Assembly (NCBI GenBank): GCA_024761205.1
Contig: JAMASS010000030.1
Location: forward strand, 1-62,111
Length of the DNA stretch: 62,111 nucleotides
From: Limisphaerales bacterium
GTDB taxonomy: Bacteria; Verrucomicrobiota; Verrucomicrobiia; Limisphaerales; AAA164-E04
Direction of reading: 5' to 3'
Shown here: piece after piece, positions 29,301-37,690 of the stretch
Layout: every line of letters begins with the position of its first letter
Numbering within the stretch: the first letter of the stretch is position 1
Notes under the pieces: generated by a model
What the model saw: the letters and a program-made list of their open reading frames with translations, nothing else
What the model was told of the DNA's origin: nothing
Database searches by the model: none
Made by a program: the position numbers and the translations under genes

Positions 29301-30419
29301 ATGAGTAATGGCAAAAAGCCTGATAAAGGTGAGGGTTATTTAGAAATTTCGGAGAAAGGGTTCGGTTTTCTCCGATCTGCGGAGGGGCATTTTGCACCCA
29401 AACCCACCGACATTTTTGTCACGCCCGACACGATCAAGAGAAGTTTTCTTCGGGAAGGCAGTTACATCAAATGCCGCACCCAACCGCCGCATCGTGGCAA
29501 CAGCCCACAGCTGAAAGAAGTGTTCGAGATCAACGGCATGAAGTTCAACGAATACACGAAGACCATGCGATTTGAGAACCTCACGACGATTGATCCGATT
29601 GAGAAGTTCACGCTCGAGACAACACCGGATGTGATCGAAACGCGGATCATTGATCTGGTCACCCCCATCGGCAAAGGCACCCGTGGCCTCATCGTTTCTC
29701 CTCCGAGGACCGGAAAAACCACGGTCCTCAAACAGATTTGCAATGCGGTAACTGCCAACCATCCGGAAGTGGAAGTTATTGTACTTCTTATCGACGAACG
29801 CCCCGAGGAAGTGACCGACTTTCAGCGCTCGGTTAACGCGGAGGTCATCGCTTCCTCAAACGACCAGGAACTCGAAACCCACGTTCGACTCTCAAGATTC
29901 ATCATTGAACGTTGCCGCCGTCGGGTTGAATCGGGCAAAAATATCTTCGTGCTCCTTGATTCCATCACCCGCGTGGCTCGCGCCTACAACAGCGTCCACG
30001 GCGGAAGTGGCCGCACCATGACGGGAGGTGTTGATGCCCGAGCTCTGGAGATCCCCCGCAAGATGTTCTCGTCGGCCAGAAAGATTGAAGAGGGGGGGTC
30101 ACTTACCATTCTCGCGACAGCTCTCGTCGACACCGGTTCGAGGATGGATGAACTCATTTTCCAAGAGTTTAAGGGCACAGGGAACATGGAATTGATCTTG
30201 GATCGAAAACTTTCGGATCGTCGCCTGTTCCCCGCCATCGACATTCCGAAGAGCGGCACTCGAAAAGAGGAGAAACTCTTCGACCCCAAACACATCGAGG
30301 CCATTCACAAACTCCGGCGCGAGATGGTGGAGCTCAATTCCATCGAAGCGATGGAAACCCTCACGGGTGCGATCAAGAAGTATAAAACGAACGAAGACTT
30401 CCTCTCCCTGCTCGCCTAG
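29301..30419 (+). CDS. rho: Transcription termination factor Rho
   Basis: ATP-dependent hexameric RNA helicase that terminates transcription. From the ATG at 29301 it has 372 residues; an in-frame upstream start at 29235 is less likely. It lacks the usual N-terminal helical domain, beginning directly with the cold-shock-like RNA-binding domain (EGYLEISEKGFGFLRS, about 11-26). The Walker A motif is SPPRTGKT (about residues 133-140), followed by VLLIDERPEEVTDF, IFVLLDSITRVARAYN (Walker B) and GGSGRTMTGGVDARAL (Q/R-loop region). The frame is intact. Coding sequence here is C/A-rich on the plus strand, unlike the G/T-rich genes before 26 kb. Confidence 0.96.
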   Translation: MSNGKKPDKGEGYLEISEKGFGFLRSAEGHFAPKPTDIFVTPDTIKRSFLREGSYIKCRTQPPHRGNSPQLKEVFEINGMKFNEYTKTMRFENLTTIDPIEKFTLETTPDVIETRIIDLVTPIGKGTRGLIVSPPRTGKTTVLKQICNAVTANHPEVEVIVLLIDERPEEVTDFQRSVNAEVIASSNDQELETHVRLSRFIIERCRRRVESGKNIFVLLDSITRVARAYNSVHGGSGRTMTGGVDARALEIPRKMFSSARKIEEGGSLTILATALVDTGSRMDELIFQEFKGTGNMELILDRKLSDRRLFPAIDIPKSGTRKEEKLFDPKHIEAIHKLRREMVELNSIEAMETLTGAIKKYKTNEDFLSLLA

Positions 30420-30453
30420 GGCGCCATCGTTATTGAACCATTCAGCGGGGCCA

Positions 30454-31379
30454 ATGGCGGCCGGAAAAACTATCAGTTCGAGAGTGGGTTCGCTTTCCCG
30501 CCCTCCTCTTGAACGCATGCTTCACATCCACCAATCGATTCAATCCGGCCAATACCCAAACGCCACTAAACTGGCCAAAATATTAGAAGTCAGCACCAAA
30601 TCGATTCATTGAGATATTGAGTTCATGCGGGATCGCCTAGGACTCCCCATTGAATACGATGCCAAACGCTACGGGTACTTTTACACGGAAGCAGTCAGTG
30701 GATTTCCGACCCTTCAAATTACCGAGGGGGAATTATTTGCGATGCTAGTTGCCGAAAAGTCGCTCCAACAATATCGCGGCACGACTTTTGAAAGACCGTT
30801 AGTCAGTGCCTTTAAAAAGATCGCCGCCTCGCTGCCCAACACCATTTCTCTCAATATTGCCGAATGGGAACAAACCATCTCCTTTCGCACGAGCGTTGTT
30901 CCCAAACTCGATCTTAAGATTTTTGACTAGCTTAGCCAAGGCAGCGTCTCGGCGGCAACGACTCATCCTGACCTACCGGAAGCCGGGCCAGAAAAAAAGC
31001 GAGCCTCGAATCGTTGGATCCCTATCACCTAGCCAACATCAACAGGGAGTGGTTTCTCTTCGCCTACTGTCATCTGCGCGAAGGCATCCGCACCTTTGTC
31101 CCTGCCCGCATCACCGCCGCCAAGGACACGGGGGTCACTTTCAAAAGGCCGACAAAGTTTTCCCTCGACCGGCGCCTGCGCGGGAGTTTTGGCGTTCATT
31201 CCGGAGGGGGATCCTATGAAGTGCGGATTCGATTCAGCGAATGGGTCGCCGACTATCTTCGTGAAAAACAATGGCATCCTTCACAAAAATTAAAGGAACA
31301 TCAAAATGGTGAGGTCGAGATTCAGATGCAGACCCACAACAGCGTTAAACAAGCAGCCATATCTATCTTGAAAAACTAA
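30454..31379 (+). pseudogene. Decayed WYL-domain transcriptional regulator
   Basis: Reads as an HTH regulator: ATKLAKILEVSTKSIH, then TGA at 30610-30612 exactly where Arg is expected before DIEFMRDRLGLPIEYD (a single C-to-T change of CGA would do it). The same frame continues through GELFAMLVAEKSLQQYRGT to 30930. Then the frame moves twice: ASRRQRLILTYRKPGQKKSE, and DPYHLANINREWFLFAYCH (the WYL core), RTFVPARI, ending with QAAISILKN. One nonsense mutation and two frameshifts inactivate it. Intact WYL regulators bind DNA and sense ligands, often nucleic acid related. It lies just after rho. Confidence 0.88.
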
Positions 31380-31418
31380 GCCCCGACTTGCAGCATCCCC
31401 GTTCTAGTGCTGTCAAGA

Positions 31419-32606
31419 ATGGAGAGTCCTCAGAACATCATCCGAAATCAACCGTTCTCTACATCCTCGCCCACAGTCGGCATCATCGGCGGCGGACAAT
31501 TAGCGCGCATGCTCTGCATCTCTGCCGCTCAGTTGGGCGTCCGAACTTTGACACTTGAACGCCAAGAGCACTGCCCTGCCGCTGCCGTCAGCACCGGCCA
31601 TCAAGTAGGCGATTGGAACGATACGGCTACACTCATGCAGTTCGCTCAACAATGCGATGTCGTCACACTCGAAAACAACTTCGTCGATGCAGGGACACTC
31701 GAAACACTGGAGCAGCGAGCATTCAATATATTGCCTCACTCCGGCTGTCTAAAGACCATTCAAGATAAAGTTGTCCAAAAAACCGCCCTTCAAAAACTTA
31801 ATTTGCCGACCCCTCGCTTTCAGGCAATTGATTCCTTTGCCGAACTTGAAATTGTCGCTCAAGAAATAGGCTACCCTTGCCTGCTTAAACAACGCCACAA
31901 CGGATACGACGGCAAAGGCATCGCCGACATATCACGCCCCGCCGAACTTGAAACCGCCTGGCATCAACTCTCAGGTGATACCAAACCGCTTTACTGTGAG
32001 GCATACTGCGACTTCCTCAAAGAACTCGCCGTCATCATCTGCCGCTCCGCCTCCGGCGCCGTCGTCCGGTATCCGGTTGTTGAAACCATCCAAAAAGACC
32101 ACATCTGCAGCATCGTCAAAGCCCCTGCGGATATCCCGACCCAAGTGCGCGATGAAGCCATACGCATCGCAGCCCGGTCCGTCGCCGCACTCGGGGCAGT
32201 CGGCTGCGTCGCCGTCGAGATGTTTCTGACCCGAGACCATCAAGTCCTCGTCAACGAATTGGCGCTTCGAGTCCATAACTCAGGGCACTACACCATCGAA
32301 GCCTGCTTCACTTCTCAATTTGAAAATCATATCCGAGCCGTCTTAAATTGGCCTCTGGGAAACCCTGATTTGGTAAAACCCGCCGCCGTCATGTTCAACC
32401 TATTGGGCGATGCCGTCGGAACATCATTCCCATCCGGGGTCGAGCAAGCCTTGAAAATCGACGGAGTCCGTCTTCATCTTTACGCCAAAGACGCCAGTAA
32501 AGTAGGTCGAAAAATGGGGCACCTTACCGTTTTAGGCGACACCATGCCATCCGCTCTCAACCGAGCCAAGCAAGCAGCACAAGCCCTCACCTTCAAAAAC
32601 CCATAA
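31419..32606 (+). CDS. purK: 5-(carboxyamino)imidazole ribonucleotide synthase
   Basis: ATP-grasp enzyme (395 residues) converting AIR and bicarbonate to N5-CAIR in purine synthesis. The N-terminal [21 protein letters not shown] (about 21-41) is the nucleotide-binding loop typical of PurK. ATP-grasp features include [15 protein letters not shown] (about 150-165) and [26 protein letters not shown] (metal-binding Glu/Asn, about 268-290). The ATG at 31419 is chosen over a GTG four codons earlier. purE follows after four bases, so the two are co-transcribed and their products act consecutively. Confidence 0.96.
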   Translation: MESPQNIIRNQPFSTSSPTVGIIGGGQLARMLCISAAQLGVRTLTLERQEHCPAAAVSTGHQVGDWNDTATLMQFAQQCDVVTLENNFVDAGTLETLEQRAFNILPHSGCLKTIQDKVVQKTALQKLNLPTPRFQAIDSFAELEIVAQEIGYPCLLKQRHNGYDGKGIADISRPAELETAWHQLSGDTKPLYCEAYCDFLKELAVIICRSASGAVVRYPVVETIQKDHICSIVKAPADIPTQVRDEAIRIAARSVAALGAVGCVAVEMFLTRDHQVLVNELALRVHNSGHYTIEACFTSQFENHIRAVLNWPLGNPDLVKPAAVMFNLLGDAVGTSFPSGVEQALKIDGVRLHLYAKDASKVGRKMGHLTVLGDTMPSALNRAKQAAQALTFKNP

Positions 32607-32610
32607 ACCT

Positions 32611-33111
32611 ATGTTCTCTCACCATTCAAAAAATCCACTCATCGGCATCATCATGGGAAGCGACTCCGACTGGCCTACCATGAAAGCGGCCGCCATCATC
32701 TGTCAGGAATTCAACCTCCCATTTGAAGCCCGAGTCGTCTCGGCCCACCGCACTCCCCTCGACATGGCCGACTATGCCTCGGAGTCTCACGAGCGCGGTT
32801 TGAAGGTCCTCATCGCCGGAGCCGGAGGCGCTGCCCACCTCCCCGGAATGGTAGCCAGCCACACACCGCTGCCCGTCATTGGTGTCCCCATCGAAAGCCG
32901 CGCCTTGAAGGGTATCGATTCATTGCTTTCGATCGTTCAAATGCCTTCCGGAGTTCCGGTCGCCACCGTCGGCATCGGCAACGCCAAAAACGCCGGTCTT
33001 CTCGCCGTCGCCATTCTCGGAGCCTCCGATGAAACCCACCGCCAAGCCCTCCTCCAATACAAACAACAACTCGCCGAAACCTCCCGCCAAAAAACCTCCC
33101 GCCTCCAATAA
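32611..33111 (+). CDS. purE: N5-carboxyaminoimidazole ribonucleotide mutase
   Basis: Class I PurE (166 residues), which rearranges N5-CAIR to CAIR, the step after PurK. Family motifs are clear: [13 protein letters not shown] (about 11-23), [13 protein letters not shown] (about 44-56, with the catalytic His), [15 protein letters not shown], and [10 protein letters not shown] followed by [12 protein letters not shown]. It begins four bases after purK. The last ten residues are a polar tail. Confidence 0.96.
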   Translation: MFSHHSKNPLIGIIMGSDSDWPTMKAAAIICQEFNLPFEARVVSAHRTPLDMADYASESHERGLKVLIAGAGGAAHLPGMVASHTPLPVIGVPIESRALKGIDSLLSIVQMPSGVPVATVGIGNAKNAGLLAVAILGASDETHRQALLQYKQQLAETSRQKTSRLQ

Positions 33112-33757
33112 CCTCCCACTGACCCAATACCGATACGATAAGACCCAGACACCAACCCGCTGCAAACACCCCCGTCTGCCGCACTCTCAAAGAATTGCCC
33201 TCAAACCAACCTCTCTCTGACACGGACAAAAAATTTTGATTCAAGCGCACCGGCAAGATCGCCCCCTTTCCCCGCAAGAAGAAGCGTTAGAGAAAACAGC
33301 GCGACCAAATCCGCCAGGAAGAAGAGGCCAAAGAACAGGCCACAAAAAAATCATAAAAAAGGCTTGCCGTGATTCCGTCATCTGATAACTTTTGCCCCGC
33401 AAAACATTTTGGAAAAGCCCGATCATCGGGTTACTCGCTAAATACAAAAGTTTCGTCACAGCGTCGGGAGAGTCCTTCTCCCGGCGGTGGCGGAACGAAT
33501 AAGCGGGAACTCTTCAGTGCTTTTCTGAAATGTTTTGCAAACGGCCCGGTGCGGGTTACGTTTGTAGTCGCCTTGCCGGGAACGCAACCGTCGGAAAAAT
33601 AAAGCACAGCAAAAATCAGCAATCGCTATGAACACAAATAGCATCACAAGAAGCAAAGCCCGGTTTGCGGACTTTCTGGCAAGCCTGCCAGCCTTTGGAA
33701 AAGCTATAACCCTCGGAACCCGTTGCCTTCATTGCTCAGGCGTTTTTCACTGAAACG
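33112..33757. other. Spacer with coding-like scraps
   Basis: No intact gene. Short coding-like tails can be read on the plus strand around 33240-33360 (KRTGKIAPFPRKKKR stop; RQEEEAKEQATKKS stop), suggesting the end of a lost basic protein. The stretch 33460-33490 (GGAGAGTCCTTCTCCCGG) forms a short hairpin. This marks the left border of the accessory region. Confidence 0.35.
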
Positions 33758-34501
33758 ATGAACGCAGCGGAATTGTACCCGATTGGAGGCGGTGAATGTG
33801 AGGTCGAGCTGGATGTCCCCGCAGGCTACCCAAACGACGGAACACGGCCCTCGAACGTACCTTCAGGTCTTTATTGGGACTCCGATGGCATCTGCGTTTA
33901 TGTCTGGGGGCCGTGCGATGAACTCGAGGAGCTCTACGGAGATACCGTAGACGGACACAATCCCGCCCCTCCCGAAGACGGCGACTCAAACGATGGCTCG
34001 CCCGGAACGCCGGAAAGCCCTGACGGGGATGATCCTGACGACACACCGGAAGAGGAAGAACCGGAGCCGGAAGACCCTTGCCCGGACCGGCTCGAACCCC
34101 GTTCAGGCTCTTACAAACGTGGCGATTCATGGAGCACTTGTGTTTGGGCTGAGTATAGGTCGGATCCAGTAACATACTACTCTGAGTTCTGGGGACGACA
34201 GATAACTATCAGCAGGTGTGTGCTTAAAGACGGCTGCCCCGCTGACGAGTTCGACGAAACTCTGATTGCGATTGAGTTGGATCAAGGCTTGGGTCGTGCG
34301 GAGGCCGGGTTGGTATATACCTATTGCTGGAAAAGTGCTCTGTACACGTTTGGTATAGAGTCGAGTGCTTGTAGCATTCGTTTTACCCAAGGAAAGGCCC
34401 AGCGGGCTTTGGTGCCTCATGACCGCGAAGAACAAGCACCAGGCGGCCTACAATGCCTGCCTACAGGTTTACACGAACAAGGTTTCGCAAATTTTAGCTG
34501 A
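33758..34501 (+). CDS. Hypothetical protein with acidic Pro/Glu/Asp linker
   Basis: A 247-residue frame of unknown family. Residues about 1-65 contain YPIGGGECEVELDVPAG and GLYWDSDGICVYVWGPC. A low-complexity linker rich in Pro, Glu, Asp and Gly spans about 68-108 (for example DDPDDTPEEEEPEPEDP). The C-terminal half is Cys/Tyr-rich (TYYSEFWGRQITISRCVL, VYTYCWKSALYTFG). The protein-like reading seems to continue from before the ATG, and near 34385 the sensible reading may shift into the small frame at 34419, so this may be a 5'-truncated, 3'-frameshifted gene. The linker resembles those of surface or exported proteins; no signal peptide remains. Confidence 0.5.
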   Translation: MNAAELYPIGGGECEVELDVPAGYPNDGTRPSNVPSGLYWDSDGICVYVWGPCDELEELYGDTVDGHNPAPPEDGDSNDGSPGTPESPDGDDPDDTPEEEEPEPEDPCPDRLEPRSGSYKRGDSWSTCVWAEYRSDPVTYYSEFWGRQITISRCVLKDGCPADEFDETLIAIELDQGLGRAEAGLVYTYCWKSALYTFGIESSACSIRFTQGKAQRALVPHDREEQAPGGLQCLPTGLHEQGFANFS

Positions 34502-34553
34502 GGCGGATATGCAGATCGATGCAGCTATCGACCTTTGGGGGGAGGATTGTTAA
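34419..34553 (+). CDS. Small helical Cys-containing protein or shifted C-terminus
   Basis: Forty-four residues beginning MTAKNKHQAAYNACLQVYT and ending DAAIDLWGEDC, predicted largely helical. It overlaps the 3' part of the preceding gene in another frame, so it is either a separate small gene or the true C-terminus after a frameshift. The pattern AYNAC ... AID ... C resembles the broken gene at 51824 (EYNECRN ... AIDPLDRTLRDICG). Function unknown. Confidence 0.4.
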   Translation: MTAKNKHQAAYNACLQVYTNKVSQILAEADMQIDAAIDLWGEDC

Positions 34554-34579
34554 ACGTGAACGGCACGGAAAGGCGAGGT

Positions 34580-35308
34580 ATGAGATCGGTTATGAAGTCT
34601 CTTGGCTGGTCTCTTTTTTGGTTTATTATTCAAGTGATTGCGTTTTGTGTCGGCTTTAAGATTCTTGTTTGGTTGTCGCAGAAATGGCTTGAGGATGGCT
34701 TGGCGCAAAAGATTGAGATTATCCGCGAGGAAATGGGGACGGCGGCTCTCGCCCGGGACGAGGAGCAAATGAAGGCCATCCGAAGCCTTAAGGAATCCGT
34801 TGAATCGCTCCGCGGTCTGATGTGGGGCGCCACCGGCGAAAACAAGCGGGTCATTCAAATCCTTCAGCAGCAGATAAAGGTGATGCAATCCGGTTCATCC
34901 GAACAGGAGGCGGCGGCTTGGGGGTTGGTCGACGGGTCGGACGCTGCCTTGGTAGGCGGTGATCCGGAGGATGCCGAGGGCGATTCCGAAGGAGAGGCGA
35001 CCGTGCCGGCTAGACAGACGATACAAGAGAACGTCCTTGCGCAGATGCGAGAGCGATTGCAGGCGTTTCGCGAATCCATGAGCGAAGATGATTGGGTGAA
35101 ACTCCAACGGAAGGTAGACGGACAAATGACAGGCATTCTTCAAAACATCGAGCAAAGGGGCGGCACACCTGAAGGAGTTGATCGTGCATTGGAAAGGATA
35201 GGGACCAAGGGATTGGCTGAGATACGGAAGGAACTTGAGGATATTGAAATTATGAGGATGGCCGAAGAGGCTGAGATGGCACGCCTATTCCCCGCATTCG
35301 CCGAGTAA
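34580..35308 (+). CDS. Single-pass membrane protein with coiled coil
   Basis: A 242-residue protein, unknown family. Residues about 6-32 (SLGWSLFWFIIQVIAFCVGF, ILVWL) form one hydrophobic membrane segment. It is followed by a long charged helical/coiled-coil region (ALARDEEQMKAIRSLKESVE, RVIQILQQQIKVMQ), an acidic loop near 130-150 and another helical region (MRERLQAFRESMSEDDWVKL) to the end. A good ribosome-binding site (AAAGGCGAGG) precedes the ATG at 34580. It lies 26 bases after the small helical frame. Likely topology is a short cytoplasmic N-terminus with the helical part on the other side or vice versa; not determinable here. Confidence 0.65.
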   Translation: MRSVMKSLGWSLFWFIIQVIAFCVGFKILVWLSQKWLEDGLAQKIEIIREEMGTAALARDEEQMKAIRSLKESVESLRGLMWGATGENKRVIQILQQQIKVMQSGSSEQEAAAWGLVDGSDAALVGGDPEDAEGDSEGEATVPARQTIQENVLAQMRERLQAFRESMSEDDWVKLQRKVDGQMTGILQNIEQRGGTPEGVDRALERIGTKGLAEIRKELEDIEIMRMAEEAEMARLFPAFAE

Positions 35309-35412
35309 GTCTGCTTCCTTCCCGTTTGGTCTTGATTGCAACCGACTCAAATACGGACCGTTTTTTGGGCAAGGCAGGCATGACATTTTGACGGCATTAA
35401 AGAATCCGCTTG

Positions 35413-35450
35413 CGCCCGCTCCGCTTTTCCGGGGCGGGCGTTTTTGTTTG
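35413..35450 (+). terminator. Intrinsic terminator (GC-hairpin family, member 1)
   Basis: An 11-base-pair stem (CGCCCGCTCCG with CGGGGCGGGCG, allowing one G-T pair) around CTTTTC, followed by TTTTTGTTTG. It is one of four closely similar terminators in the accessory region (35413, 37009, 40475, 41024). Confidence 0.85.
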
Positions 35451-35453
35451 CTT

Positions 35454-35568
35454 GGCGGGGAATCGTGGGTAGTTTCTCGGGGAAGGCAATTTCAAGGGAA
35501 GCGGGTTTCATTTGGCAAGAGAAGGAAAGAGTGTCTTGGGTCAGCAGGAGTTCGTCAGTCCCCAAGCC
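35454..35568 (+). repeat. 115-bp direct repeat, copy 1
   Basis: Identical to 37050-37164 except for one base (CAGGAGTTCG versus CAGGGGTTCG). Both copies follow a GC-hairpin terminator. In each, a frame beginning TTG (MAREGKSVLGQQ, FVSPQA) runs out of the repeat into a different protein. The second copy continues naturally into a DUF58 N-terminus, so the repeat probably originated as the DUF58 gene's 5' region. Confidence 0.92.
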
Positions 35569-35799
35569 GATGTGGAGTATGTCGAGGACGAGGGTCTGAG
35601 AATCACACCTCGAAAAAAATGGAATAAATATAGAATCCGTCCCCCCGCCAAAAGCAGCAATTCATTCAAAGTTAACATACTTTTTCCGGGTGAGGAAATG
35701 CTCAATGAAGAAGTTATAGGCCTCTATCGGCTTTACTGGGGTTCTAAACTTGGCCTGCCCGAGAAAAAAAGAGAATTTGTTTTTGATTTCGACGACTGA
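35512..35799 (+). CDS. Chimeric small protein sharing the DUF58 gene's 5' end
   Basis: Ninety-five residues from a TTG at 35512. The first 18 or so (MAREGKSVLGQQEFVSPQ) lie in the 115-bp repeat; the rest (RKKWNKYRIRPPAKSSN, VNILFPGEEMLNEEVIGLYRL, REFVFDFDD) is unique and of unknown family. It may be the remainder of a gene joined to a duplicated upstream region, which could supply expression signals. Whether it is made is uncertain. It ends 22 bases before the next gene, which has its own AGGAG-like site. Confidence 0.45.
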   Translation: MAREGKSVLGQQEFVSPQADVEYVEDEGLRITPRKKWNKYRIRPPAKSSNSFKVNILFPGEEMLNEEVIGLYRLYWGSKLGLPEKKREFVFDFDD

Positions 35800-35821
35800 A
35801 TTTAATCAGGAGATTTGAGGC

Positions 35822-36982
35822 ATGAGTGACAAAACCGGAAACAAAGGCACACGAGTTTGGGTTTTACTTGTGCTTCTTTCGCTTGTCGGTCTGGTGGTGG
35901 GCATCAGGAGTTGTTCCCCCGACCAGCCGAAGGAGGCGGCCGTCGAATCCGTTGAGCCGGAGGTGGCAGTCGCCACCAAACCGGTTGCAACAGACGACAG
36001 CGCCTGGCAGAAGATGCGGGAGCAGCTGAAAATCACACCGGATAAGCGGGAGGCAGACTGGAAGGCGAACTTTCCCTTCAAGGAAACTTATCATCCCACG
36101 CTCAAGTTTGACCCCGTCTCCATGTATGATCCGAATGACCCTGACACCTGGGAAGGTCCGAATCACAGCAAGTTTCAGCCGCTCGTCCAGACGCACGCCT
36201 TCATGAAGAACTTCCACAACAACGAGCGGCGTTTCAGCAAGGGCTTTCAGGACTTATATCACATTCTTGAGGAATACGGCCGCCATGAAAACCCGGAGGC
36301 AATGGCCAGTATTTTTGAGACCCTTCACCATTATCACTGGGAGGCATCACATCCGCCCGACGCTGTCGCAATGAGGAAGAAATACATTGATGAGGAAGGC
36401 AAACAATACAATCCGCTGACCGGAGAGCGTCTTTTCAAGATGGTGCCTATTACAGCAACCCGCAATCTTCAGGGTGAAGAAATCCCGCCTCTCACCTGGG
36501 GTGAAATGGCGGAGAGAGACTCCGAAGGCATCGTCGGCCATTTGATGTCGGACAGAACATGGCCGATAAAGGGAGGCATGTCGGAGGCGGAGGCGATAGC
36601 CTTGCGGGACCGCATTATTGCGGAGATTGATCCGGCGGATGTTCCGAAAGGATTTTCCTTTGGTTATGAGCTGCAGTATACTAGTGAATTGAAGCCGGGC
36701 GATTCTTTGCTGGTGCCCCGGGAGGGCTGGATAGAGGCGTATTGGAAGTTTATGGAGGAGAAATTGCCGCCCATTGTGGAGATCGGTCGTCAGGAGCAAG
36801 CCGAAATGGCCGCCCGGGCCTTTCTGGATTTTCTGAAAAGAAATCCTCTCCCACCTGAGATGGCACGAGAAAGGCTCCGGCACTTGGAAAACCTTCCCAA
36901 TCCTCCCACCGGGGAGGGGCATCAAGCCGTCCTTGAGTATTTGAGGAGTTTGGGGAACCAGCCCACACCCACTAGTCAATAG
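35822..36982 (+). CDS. Membrane-anchored hypothetical protein, paralogue of 44234
   Basis: A 386-residue protein with an N-terminal hydrophobic anchor (VWVLLVLLSLVGLVVGI, about 12-28) followed by a soluble, probably extracytoplasmic domain. It is paralogous to the gene at 44234: FPFKETYHPTLKFDP aligns with FPWKPATDPNVIFDP, NNERRFSKGFQDLYHILEEY with NEARFSAPFEQMYRILAEH, and EAEAIALRDRIIAEI with EAEGLRDRLIEQV. Both have a conserved (L)LVPxEGW near the end. No enzymatic motif recognised. A ribosome-binding site (AGGAGATTTGAGGC) precedes the ATG. Part of the mosaic accessory region; function unknown. Confidence 0.7.
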   Translation: MSDKTGNKGTRVWVLLVLLSLVGLVVGIRSCSPDQPKEAAVESVEPEVAVATKPVATDDSAWQKMREQLKITPDKREADWKANFPFKETYHPTLKFDPVSMYDPNDPDTWEGPNHSKFQPLVQTHAFMKNFHNNERRFSKGFQDLYHILEEYGRHENPEAMASIFETLHHYHWEASHPPDAVAMRKKYIDEEGKQYNPLTGERLFKMVPITATRNLQGEEIPPLTWGEMAERDSEGIVGHLMSDRTWPIKGGMSEAEAIALRDRIIAEIDPADVPKGFSFGYELQYTSELKPGDSLLVPREGWIEAYWKFMEEKLPPIVEIGRQEQAEMAARAFLDFLKRNPLPPEMARERLRHLENLPNPPTGEGHQAVLEYLRSLGNQPTPTSQ

Positions 36983-37008
36983 ACCTTTGGTCGTTTCGCA
37001 TCCCATCC

Positions 37009-37044
37009 GCCCGCTCCGCTTTTCCGGGGTGGGCTTTTCTTTTG
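37009..37044 (+). terminator. Intrinsic terminator (GC-hairpin family, member 2)
   Basis: Stem GCCCGCTCCG with CGGGGTGGGC around CTTTTC-type loop, followed by TTTTCTTTTG. Nearly the same as the hairpin at 35413 and, like it, directly followed by a copy of the 115-bp repeat. Confidence 0.8.
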
Positions 37045-37049
37045 CTGAT

Positions 37050-37164
37050 GGCGGGGAATCGTGGGTAGTTTCTCGGGGAAGGCAATTTCAAGGGAAGCGG
37101 GTTTCATTTGGCAAGAGAAGGAAAGAGTGTCTTGGGTCAGCAGGGGTTCGTCAGTCCCCAAGCC
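37050..37164 (+). repeat. 115-bp direct repeat, copy 2
   Basis: Partner of 35454-35568 with a single mismatch. Here the repeat runs in frame into the N-terminus of a DUF58 protein, which suggests this is the original location. Confidence 0.92.
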
Positions 37165-37677
37165 CTCATGGCTGTCAAAAACCTTGAACTGCGGGCGAAG
37201 GTGATCGTCGAGGGTTTTTGGAACGGGCTCCATCGCAGTCCTTTCCATGGCTTTTCCGTCGAGTTCAGCGAATATCGACAATATTCGCCGGGAGATGATC
37301 CCCGTTACCTCGATTGGAAGCTTTATGCTCGGAGTGATCGCTACTACATCAAAAAGTTTGAGGATGAGACCAACCTCCGATGTCATCTGCTGGTGGATCA
37401 AAGTCGGTCAATGGAGTATGGCAGCCGGGACTATACAAAATACCACTACGCCAACACACTGGCAGCCACCCTGGGGTGGACCTTCGTGATCTGGGGCAAC
37501 AGCGACACCCACGCCGCCGAGTTTGAGAGAGCCTTTCGGGAATACGCCAACGGCGTGCGCAATGACGACTGGATTGATCAGGAGTTCGGGGCGCAGTCTG
37601 TGGCCACCGCCTGCGCCAATCTGGTGGGGGTACGCTTCCTCGTCTGGAACTACGTCTATGATGCCCTGTCCCCGTAA
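37108..37677 (+). CDS. C-terminally truncated DUF58 protein
   Basis: 189 residues from a TTG at 37108 (an ATG at 37168 is the alternative start). Residues about 20-115 are a good DUF58 N-terminal half: NLELRAKVIVEGFWNGLHRS, SVEFSEYRQYSPGDDPRYLD, ARSDRYYIKKFEDETNLRCH, LLVDQSRSM (start of the vWA-like MIDAS region). Soon after YANTLAATLGW the DUF58 sequence stops and is replaced by an unrelated tail containing FERAFREYANGV and DQEFGAQSVATACANLVGVRF. That tail motif recurs at 38305 and 42636. DUF58 genes normally sit with MoxR ATPases, which are absent. Probably a non-functional fusion. Confidence 0.65.
   Translation: MAREGKSVLGQQGFVSPQALMAVKNLELRAKVIVEGFWNGLHRSPFHGFSVEFSEYRQYSPGDDPRYLDWKLYARSDRYYIKKFEDETNLRCHLLVDQSRSMEYGSRDYTKYHYANTLAATLGWTFVIWGNSDTHAAEFERAFREYANGVRNDDWIDQEFGAQSVATACANLVGVRFLVWNYVYDALSP
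37578..37660 (+). repeat. 'QEFGAQ' repeat, copy 1
   Basis: Encodes DQEFGAQSVATACANLVGVRF. Related copies are at about 38305-38352 (NQEFGAQALAT, truncated) and 42636-42735 (NQEFGAQALATACANLVGVRF). Copies 2 and 3 are each preceded by the end of a 'FYDP/FYHRGRVYRR' paralogue; this copy instead lies directly upstream of one. They mark duplication joints. Confidence 0.75.
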
Positions 37678-37690
37678 CGAAGGAGAGACA

